DNA from: Pyrobaculum sp.
GTDB lineage: Archaea; Thermoproteota; Thermoprotei; Thermoproteales; Thermoproteaceae
DNA length: 5,219 bases
Direction: 5' to 3'
Assembly: GCA_009903905.1 (NCBI GenBank)
Contig: WYEI01000126.1
Span: 1 to 5,219, forward strand
The position numbers were made by a program, and so were the translations under genes. The notes below the pieces were generated by a model. That model saw only the letters and a program-made list of their open reading frames with translations. It made no database searches and was not told where the DNA came from. Of the stretch, positions 1 through 5,219 are shown in pieces (position 1 is the first letter of the stretch; every line of letters starts with the position of its first letter).

Positions 1-2128
1 CCGAGTTGTTTGCGGCGTATATGTAGAAGCCGGTTAACTTATCCGGGACAGAGCCTCCGAAAGCCGCCTCCACGGCGGCGGAGACCGCCACCCGCTCGGC
101 GAACTCCACCACGTTCTCAACCGCGTTGCCTCTCATGGACTTCAACACGCCTACCTGCGTGGCGTGTTTAAGCGCCGTGGCGTAGGCGGCCATCATGAGG
201 TCGACGCCTCTATACCCCTCTCTCCACAGCTCCTCCACGGCCCTCCTAACCTCAGCCTCGAGACGGGGCTTAAGCCGCTCCACGTACTCCACCTCGTCAT
301 GCAGCCGCGGCTTAAGCACGAGGACGAGGGCAGACACCATGGAGACCTTGCCCCGGGCCTGTACGTCGGTGGCCGACTGGGCCTTGACCGGGATTATGTT
401 AGACACGGCAAACCCCGCCTCCATAAGCGCCTCTAACGTGGCCGTCCACGCCTCCCTCCGGGAATGGGCGAAGTAGACGACGAAAATCCCGTCGTCGGCA
501 ATAACCCTCCTAATTTCTTTAAACGCCTTCTTGAGGAGGGCTTTGAAGTGCTCCTCAGTCCTCCCCCCGCCGACGCTTATATCCTCGGCGGAGCGGTCAC
601 GCCAAAGCGTCCAGAAGCTAAACGCCTCCGGGTACAGATCACCAACCACCCGCTTAAGCCAGACGTACACGAAGTCGTAACTCTCCGGATACGGAATATT
701 GTCAAAATACGGCGGGTCGATAACGACGTATTTAATGCTTCTGCCCGCAAAAGGCAGATTCAACGCAGACCCAAACACCGGCTCAAACGGCCCAGCCCCC
801 TCCAACGCATGGACAAGAAACGCAAACCCATCTAAAACATCAAACAAAGCCCCCCACAAAGTCCCCGAACCCTTAGCAAACGGATTAACCTCAACGTAAT
901 CCCACGACATGGTGATAACCTTAAGAGCATATGTATCCCTAACTTTAAGAACACGCTTATCCCATGACGTCAGCCGTGAGTTGCGATCCGCCTGCTTCGC
1001 CACCAGCCAGGCGAGAACTGTGCGGAGGCTTGGCTCTATTTGTTTGAGCTTCTCTACGAGTTTGTTTAGGTAGTAGTGTTGACGCTTGTTGAAGAGATCT
1101 CCGAATGTCTTGTAGCCGTAGAGCGGCGGCAATACGCTACGGGGGTCGTTAGGCGCTATTAACTCGGTCAACCTCTCCGGCTCGGGGACCTCTTCATATG
1201 CCTTCCTATCGGTCTCTGTGGCTGGGTGGAATTTCTTATCCTCTGTCACAACAACTACCATCTTGTCGTTGTGGCCTATGTTTTTCCTGATGTATTCGTC
1301 TGAGATCGGGGCGCTGCACTTGGGGCATCTCGCCTTGCCCTCACTAATTGTCTTTATCCCTTCCCCTCCCTTTTCTATCACCACGTCGTAGTCGTCGCCG
1401 TTGTATATAGGCTTCCAGTAAATCTTCTCGTCTGCATCTAGGCCGGAGTCCAGCATTAGGGGGACCCAGGCGCCGCACTTGGGGCACCTTACCTGCTTTG
1501 CCCATATGTAGTGGGCGATCCTCTTGCCGTTTCTAGGCGGGTAGTACCACGAGAGCTCCTTCTCGAGCTCCAGCGCAATGCGGCAGCCCTCGCGCGCCAG
1601 GGGGCCCGCCTTCTCGGCTTCTCCGCTTTTGCAGATCGCCTCCATGTCTGCCCCGAAGCCTCTCCTATATCTCTTCTTAAGCGTCTCCCAGGCCTTGGGG
1701 TCTATCAGCTCCTTTCCGTGCTCCCTCGCCAGTTGTATTGTCTTGAGCGCCAGCCACTGCACCGGGTTGTACTCAAGCGCGACGGCGTGTGCCCCCAGTC
1801 TCGCCGCCTCAAGCGGAATGGAGCCGCCGCCTGCAAACGGGTCTAGAACGACAACGCCCTTCAGCCTCTCCCTCACCTCGGCAGGCGGGTTATGCCAGTA
1901 TTGTTGCTTATCCCCGTCGAGCCCAAGCGCCTTTTTTGCCAGGTGGAGGTCTAGGTCGGGTAGGAGGGTGGTGAGAAGGATGAAACGCGAGATTGTGAGG
2001 GGTAGGCGGGCGAGCGATGTATACATTTCGAAGTGTGGAGGCCTTGCGTTGCGTTCTTTCGCGGCTTCTTCGTCTATTTTGCGTTTTATGTCTCTCCATT
2101 CTCCTGCCAAAGGCTTCTCGATGGCCAC
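1..2128 (-). CDS. DUF1156/COG1743-type adenine-specific DNA methyltransferase, partial (C-terminus beyond the left edge)
   Basis: An uninterrupted minus-strand frame of 709 codons plus one base, open to the window edge. It begins at GTG 2128; the only in-frame codons between a TAA (2146-2144) and this GTG contain no other start. The N-terminus (about 3-58) resembles archaeal DUF1156: IEKPLAGEW, then RPPHFEM and LARLPLTISRF. The SAM-binding motif I is DPFAGGGS at 96-103, followed by an acidic ALEYNP strand end at 117-122. The catalytic motif IV is DPPY at 471-474 (DPPYFDNIPYPE), typical of N6-adenine amino-methyltransferases. Between them lies an insert of about 370 residues carrying CPKC at 215-218 and CPKC at 268-271, a likely split zinc ribbon. 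Residues 540-605 (GIFVVYFAHS, then MVSALVLVLKP) look like the closing strands of the methylase fold. The family is usually several hundred residues longer than one methylase domain, so a C-terminal part is probably missing. Expected role: methylating host DNA so that the co-encoded helicase and its partners spare it. The target sequence cannot be read from the protein. Confidence 0.93.
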   Translation of the reverse strand, partial: MAIEKPLAGEWRDIKRKIDEEAAKERNARPPHFEMYTSLARLPLTISRFILLTTLLPDLDLHLAKKALGLDGDKQQYWHNPPAEVRERLKGVVVLDPFAGGGSIPLEAARLGAHAVALEYNPVQWLALKTIQLAREHGKELIDPKAWETLKKRYRRGFGADMEAICKSGEAEKAGPLAREGCRIALELEKELSWYYPPRNGKRIAHYIWAKQVRCPKCGAWVPLMLDSGLDADEKIYWKPIYNGDDYDVVIEKGGEGIKTISEGKARCPKCSAPISDEYIRKNIGHNDKMVVVVTEDKKFHPATETDRKAYEEVPEPERLTELIAPNDPRSVLPPLYGYKTFGDLFNKRQHYYLNKLVEKLKQIEPSLRTVLAWLVAKQADRNSRLTSWDKRVLKVRDTYALKVITMSWDYVEVNPFAKGSGTLWGALFDVLDGFAFLVHALEGAGPFEPVFGSALNLPFAGRSIKYVVIDPPYFDNIPYPESYDFVYVWLKRVVGDLYPEAFSFWTLWRDRSAEDISVGGGRTEEHFKALLKKAFKEIRRVIADDGIFVVYFAHSRREAWTATLEALMEAGFAVSNIIPVKAQSATDVQARGKVSMVSALVLVLKPRLHDEVEYVERLKPRLEAEVRRAVEELWREGYRGVDLMMAAYATALKHATQVGVLKSMRGNAVENVVEFAERVAVSAAVEAAFGGSVPDKLTGFYIYAANNS

Positions 2129-2135
2129 GTATGTT

Positions 2136-5081
2136 CTACGGTTTTAATTTAACTTCTGTGGTTGGGGTGATTAGCTTAATGAAGTCAATATATGGTATTA
2201 CGTATTTTGTCTGGGTTCTTATGTACTGCTGTATGTGGGGGGCTAGGGCGTCGCATGGGTTTTTGTATTTTCTGAGTAGGCCGTGGTGGAGGTCTACCAC
2301 GTAGAGGTATGTATGGTGCTTCAGGGCTTTGGCTAGGGCTACTGCGTCGATTACGCGTCGGTCTGGTATTTTGCGGAGTTGGTCTAGCCGTTTGGCGCAC
2401 ATGGTTTCCCACTCTATGGGCTGGATGTGTATCTGGCTGTTTAGCGACGTTACTGTCTTGACTTCTATCAGTCTCACCTCGTCGGGGCAGATGGATATTA
2501 GGTCTATCCCAGCCAGCGGCTTGTCTCTTAGGTCTAAGACGCGGCATTTCTCCGCCTCCTCCTGCTGTATTACAATCTCCTCGCCCTCCTTGCCTTGATT
2601 TATGATGTTGGTGGCCCACTCGACGCCCAGCGCCAAGTAGCCCAGAGGCCTGTAGAAGGCTGTTAACACAGGCGCCACGGCTATGTGGGGCTGGCAGGCC
2701 TTGTCAATCTGTTGCGTCCAGAAGTTCTGCTCCGCCACTATCCTTCTTTTCAGCTCCTCCCTCTCGGTGGGGGATAGCCCGCGTTTTTTCTCCAGCTCCT
2801 GTAGCTTTCTTGAGGTCTCTGTGTATATGGTGTCGAGCAACTTCTGGCATATCCGTCTCGCCTTTTTCTCTAGCTCCTCTCGTATCTCCTCCAACACGTC
2901 GCTGGGGGGCGGAGGCGCTTGGTTTGTCTTGTTTACCTCCATGGCTATGTTCAATATGGAGAGAGGCACCTCCCCCTCGGCGCCGCAGGGGGTGTTGCCC
3001 GGCTTGAAATACGCCGCAACTTTTGCCAAGCTGTATTCCCTCTCTCCCGCCGGCGTGGGTAGGGCGAGCTTGGCCTCGCCTTTGAGTATCCAGAGGGTGC
3101 CGTCTGCGAAGCAAGGCTTCTCCACCTCCACCTCCACGGCACTCGGCAGTTGTGATATGTGGTACTCCACCACCGCCTTGGCCAGGGGATGTTCCACTGT
3201 GATTCTCTCTGGGCATTGGCCGCCGAAGCCGGCCGCCTCAGTTAGGCATCTGCCCCGGCAGAACCTCCCCAATTCGCGGGGTGGATACTTCACCTTTATG
3301 CATCCGCCTCTTTCTTCGTAGCTTCGGGGGTCCAGCGCGGCTAGCGTGTTTAGGATTAGGGTTTTCAACTCGTCGTCTGTGACCACGTCTGTGCACCGTG
3401 GGTCTGCCTCTATCTTTATCCGGTCGCTTGTCAACAGCTCTTCAAGATCTTTAAGGGCGACGGCCCTCTGCTGCAGTAGCTTGTCTACCTCCTCCTCTGG
3501 GCTTCTGCCGGCTAGGGCTGCCTCCACTATCTTGAGGAACTCCTTCTCAGCAGCGGCGTTGCCTAGGTAGTCAAAGACTTTGCCGAGGGTTTTCTTGATC
3601 TCTTCGATCTTCTGGAGGAGTATTTGGTAGATGCGGCCGTCTATGGTGTCTGCCACCAACATGTTGTATACGAAGACGGGCTTGGTCTGGCCGTAGCGGT
3701 GTATCCTCCCGATCCTCTGGTCTAGTCTGCTGGGGTTCCAGGGGAGGTCGTAGTTTATGAGTACGTTGGCCACCTGGAGGTTGAGACCTTCGGAGGCTGC
3801 GTCTGTGGCCACCAGCATCTTGCCGGTGCGTCGAAACTTGTCCTCGGCGGCTTTGCGTTCCTCCTCGGCCATGCCGCCGTGGAGCGTCACCACTTCTCTC
3901 AACGCCGCCAGTCTCTCGGCGAGGTAGTGCATGGTGTCGCGGTACTGTGTGAAGATGATGACCTTGGAGTCTTTATGTCTCTCCAGTAGTTCCAGTAGCT
4001 TCTGGTATTTGCTGTCTATCTTCACCGCCTCAGCCAGTTGTTTAAGTTTGTGGAGTTGCTCCAGCTCCCTATCGATCGCGTTTATGTCGGCGACGACGTG
4101 TCTCAAGGCCTCTGTTTCGGTCTTCACGTCGTATGTAGGCTTCAGAAGACCCGCCTTCATCTGCTGGAGGGCTTGTATCCTCTTCTCCACGGTTTTCTTT
4201 ATCGCGGCGATGCTGGAGGATGCCCTCTTCTGGAAAACCACCGCGACAAGGCCGAGGGCCCTCCTCCTTCTGCCCTTTGCCTGCCTAGCCGCGTCGTAGT
4301 AGTATTTAACGTAGCGTATAACCTCGGCGTAGAGCCGGCGCTCCTCCTCTGTGGGCTCCACAACCACAGGCGGGCTTACGTATCTCTCCGGAATCCCGGC
4401 CTCCTCCTTTACGTCTTCTCTCAGCCTCCGCACCACGAGCCTCTTGACGGCGGGGCGGAGCGTGCTCTCGTCTACTGATGGATCTAGTAGTCTGAGCCGC
4501 GCCACGAAGTCGTGGCGTTTGCCATGGTGAGGGGTGGCGGAGAGGAGTAGCACGTTTCTCGCCTTGGAGGCCGCGGCCTCCGCCGCGGTGTATCTCTGAG
4601 TGGGCCCCCTTGCGCCTACGGTGAGGCTGTGGGCCTCGTCGAAAACAGCCAGGTCCCACTCCTCCTCTAGGTATTGTTTATGATGTCTTTTTAGGTAGTC
4701 CACGCTGACTATTACGCAGTCTGCCCTGGGGTCTCTCTCGACGCAGTGTATGTCGAATTTCTCCGCCAGCTCTCTCCTCCACTGGAATGTAAGGAATCTG
4801 GGCGTAACGATGAGAACCCTCTTGGCGAGGCCGCGGAGCATAAGCTCCTTTATCAAGAGGCCGGTCATGATGGTTTTGCCCAAGCCGACGTCGTCTGCCA
4901 AGAGGAGCCGCAGAGCGCCTTCATCGTACAACTTTCTAAGGGCGTAGTTTACGAAGTCCAGCTGGTAGGAAAGGGCGTTTATCCTGCTATGCGACGGATT
5001 TACACATGGCGTGTATCTGCCGTGTAGATACACCCGGAGCGCCAGCAGAGACAAAGGCGACAACACAACACGCCTCTTCAT
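2136..5081 (-). CDS. SNF2/HepA-type DNA helicase-like ATPase with C-terminal DUF3883-like domain (DrmD-like defence protein)
   Basis: A 981-residue superfamily 2 ATPase expected to translocate on double-stranded DNA in the cytoplasm. Visible motifs in order: Q-type motif SYQLDF near residues 38-43; Walker A ADDVGLGKT at 62-70; Walker B DEAH at 148-151; SATPHHGK (motif III) at 181-188; a long, charged, helical inter-lobe segment at about 245-365; motif IV VIIFTQYRD near 374-382; motif V ATDAASEGLNLQ at 425-436; motif VI QRIGRIHRYGQ at 455-465. A cysteine-rich middle section (about 560-660) follows, then a PPPP linker at 723-726 and a charged helix at about 728-795. The C-terminal segment (about 845-935) resembles DUF3883, with D860 in GIDLIS, E873-V-K875 in LIEVK, and a late YLYVV strand. 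The stop is TAG. The ATG at 5081 gives the longest frame, but an A/T box touches it, so a GTG or TTG at 5066-5054 is also possible. The methylase gene follows 7 nt later, arguing for one operon. Size and architecture fit DISARM DrmD-like proteins; a subfamily name is inference. The DNA-helicase-like call is very secure, the nuclease role of the C-terminus is not. Confidence 0.95.
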   Translation of the reverse strand: MKRRVVLSPLSLLALRVYLHGRYTPCVNPSHSRINALSYQLDFVNYALRKLYDEGALRLLLADDVGLGKTIMTGLLIKELMLRGLAKRVLIVTPRFLTFQWRRELAEKFDIHCVERDPRADCVIVSVDYLKRHHKQYLEEEWDLAVFDEAHSLTVGARGPTQRYTAAEAAASKARNVLLLSATPHHGKRHDFVARLRLLDPSVDESTLRPAVKRLVVRRLREDVKEEAGIPERYVSPPVVVEPTEEERRLYAEVIRYVKYYYDAARQAKGRRRRALGLVAVVFQKRASSSIAAIKKTVEKRIQALQQMKAGLLKPTYDVKTETEALRHVVADINAIDRELEQLHKLKQLAEAVKIDSKYQKLLELLERHKDSKVIIFTQYRDTMHYLAERLAALREVVTLHGGMAEEERKAAEDKFRRTGKMLVATDAASEGLNLQVANVLINYDLPWNPSRLDQRIGRIHRYGQTKPVFVYNMLVADTIDGRIYQILLQKIEEIKKTLGKVFDYLGNAAAEKEFLKIVEAALAGRSPEEEVDKLLQQRAVALKDLEELLTSDRIKIEADPRCTDVVTDDELKTLILNTLAALDPRSYEERGGCIKVKYPPRELGRFCRGRCLTEAAGFGGQCPERITVEHPLAKAVVEYHISQLPSAVEVEVEKPCFADGTLWILKGEAKLALPTPAGEREYSLAKVAAYFKPGNTPCGAEGEVPLSILNIAMEVNKTNQAPPPPSDVLEEIREELEKKARRICQKLLDTIYTETSRKLQELEKKRGLSPTEREELKRRIVAEQNFWTQQIDKACQPHIAVAPVLTAFYRPLGYLALGVEWATNIINQGKEGEEIVIQQEEAEKCRVLDLRDKPLAGIDLISICPDEVRLIEVKTVTSLNSQIHIQPIEWETMCAKRLDQLRKIPDRRVIDAVALAKALKHHTYLYVVDLHHGLLRKYKNPCDALAPHIQQYIRTQTKYVIPYIDFIKLITPTTEVKLKP

Positions 5082-5082
5082 C

Positions 5083-5093
5083 TATATAAAAAA
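5083..5093 (-). promoter_or_regulatory. TATA-like box / T-run directly upstream of the helicase start
   Basis: On the minus strand the sequence is TTTTTTATATA (5093 to 5083), followed by AG and the ATG at 5081. In a G+C-rich context this is the clearest A/T box near a gene start. Archaeal TATA boxes are centred about 26 nt before the transcription start, which would put the start near 5060, inside the ATG-initiated frame. Either the real start codon is a downstream GTG (5066) or TTG (5063 or 5054), the helicase is transcribed from farther upstream, or the T-run is a terminator for the preceding gene. No convincing purine-rich BRE precedes it (GTCACG). Confidence 0.4.
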
Positions 5094-5143
5094 CGTGACG
5101 GTTGCTAAACGCCTTAATCTCTACGCCTAGATTTGCGTTTTTT
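5088..5143. repeat. 8-bp inverted repeat flanking the intergenic spacer
   Basis: AAAAAACG at 5088-5095 and CGTTTTTT at 5136-5143 are exact inverted copies with a 40-nt spacer. The left arm overlaps the TATA-like box in front of the helicase; the right arm lies in the possible upstream gene end. As a homopolymer-based repeat it may be chance. A loop of this length would make a poor hairpin terminator, so a pair of protein-binding or T-tract termination sites is a more natural reading, if it is anything. Confidence 0.2.
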
Positions 5144-5219
5144 CTTACCGCCGTTGTTATAGAGGAGATCTTTCCCGCAGAGGAGATACAGGAGAAGAAA
5201 TAAAACAGCTACTTGAGAC
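5114..5219 (-). CDS. Possible C-terminal end of an upstream gene (hydrophobic segment plus basic tail), partial
   Basis: Reading minus-strand codons from 5218 gives 34 residues before a TAA at 5116-5114. The peptide is SQVAVLFLLLYLLCG, then KDLLYNNGG, then KKKRKSRRRD. A 13-residue hydrophobic stretch followed by a tail of nine K/R in twelve residues looks like the end of a membrane protein with a cytoplasmic basic tail. It lies on the same strand as the helicase, 32 nt upstream of its ATG, as a preceding operon member or neighbour would. Against it: only 35 codons are visible, the other two minus frames or a plus frame are open over part of the same stretch, and short hydrophobic or basic runs arise by chance. 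I do not recognise the family. Confidence 0.3.
   Translation of the reverse strand, partial: SQVAVLFLLLYLLCGKDLLYNNGGKKKRKSRRRD
5161..5187. repeat. 9-bp direct repeat, 18-bp period
   Basis: AGAGGAGAT occurs at 5161-5169 and again at 5179-5187 on the plus strand (ATCTCCTCT on the minus strand), separated by nine bases. It lies 80-106 nt upstream of the helicase ATG. It could be a pair of regulator half-sites, or only codon repetition within an upstream coding sequence in purine-rich DNA. Low confidence that it has a function; the repeat itself is exact. Confidence 0.25.

Noticed and set aside
464..835. Plus-strand open frame of 123 codons over the DPPY region
   Set aside because: The opposite strand encodes the methylase catalytic motif DPPYFDNIPYPE in an uninterrupted frame; the plus product has no family resemblance.
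1258..1508. Possible separate small zinc-ribbon gene between the two methylase halves
   Set aside because: The two CPKC knuckles are in the same continuous frame as motif I and DPPY, with no stop codon or frameshift between them, so they belong to an insert in one protein.
1..2128. Methylase as a pseudogene or truncated gene
   Set aside because: The frame is intact for all 709 visible codons with all core motifs. It is cut only by the window edge, so there is no sign of decay.
1578..2147. Plus-strand open frame of 189 codons
   Set aside because: It lies opposite the SAM-binding half of the methylase, whose minus-strand translation has clear motifs. The plus translation is Ser/Ala/Leu-rich low-complexity text with no recognisable motif.
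2017..2304. Plus-strand frame crossing the helicase-methylase junction, with a hydrophobic, membrane-like translation
   Set aside because: Both ends are antisense to strong coding sequence, and the hydrophobic look comes from reversing charged A/C-rich codons. A small membrane protein was considered, but there is no promoter or start support.
2683..3321. Plus-strand open frame of 212 codons
   Set aside because: Entirely antisense to the cysteine-rich middle and C-terminal parts of the helicase; serine-rich translation typical of a reversed G+C-rich gene.
4306..4659. Minus-strand frame of 117 codons inside the helicase
   Set aside because: It overlaps helicase motifs II and III in another frame and is Arg/Gly/Pro-rich, as expected of an out-of-frame reading.
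1..5219. CRISPR array, tRNA/rRNA gene, IS element or origin
   Set aside because: No regularly spaced repeats, no cloverleaf-like sequence with CCA-type end, no transposase motifs and no terminal inverted repeats were seen on either strand.

Overview
The window looks like a piece of a hyperthermophilic crenarchaeal chromosome, most likely Thermoproteales (Pyrobaculum/Thermoproteus-like). This is inferred from several signs: moderately high G+C, AGG/AGA arginine codons beside many ATA isoleucine codons, proteins rich in K/E/R/V/L, a TATA-type A/T box almost touching a start codon with no Shine-Dalgarno site, and close packing of genes on one strand. No rRNA, tRNA, CRISPR array or transposase is visible.

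Both substantial genes lie on the minus strand. Read in the direction of transcription (right to left), they are:
(1) 5219-5114: the possible last 34 codons of an upstream gene, a hydrophobic stretch followed by a very basic tail (weak call).
(2) 5113-5082: a short A/T-rich intergenic spacer with a T-run and TATA-like box.
(3) 5081-2136: a 981-residue SNF2/HepA-type helicase-like ATPase with all main superfamily 2 motifs and a C-terminal DUF3883-like domain that keeps a D...E-V-K pattern.
(4) 2128-1: a DUF1156/COG1743-type adenine-specific DNA methyltransferase, starting with GTG 7 nt after the helicase stop codon. It stays open for 709 codons and runs off the left edge, so its C-terminus is missing.

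The helicase and methylase are almost certainly co-transcribed. A SNF2-type helicase carrying a nuclease-like DUF3883 domain, next to a large N6-adenine DNA methylase, is the signature of multigene antiviral defence systems of the DISARM kind and of related archaeal DUF1156-centred clusters. In such a system the methylase would mark self DNA and the helicase/ATPase, with partners, would act on unmarked foreign DNA. The partners expected beyond the left edge are a DUF1998-type protein, a second helicase, a PLD nuclease or a DUF499 ATPase. None is in the window, so the subtype cannot be settled here.

The plus strand has many open frames, but those over the two genes are antisense shadows of well-supported minus-strand coding sequence. 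Only the 138 nt at the right end are not explained by a confident gene.
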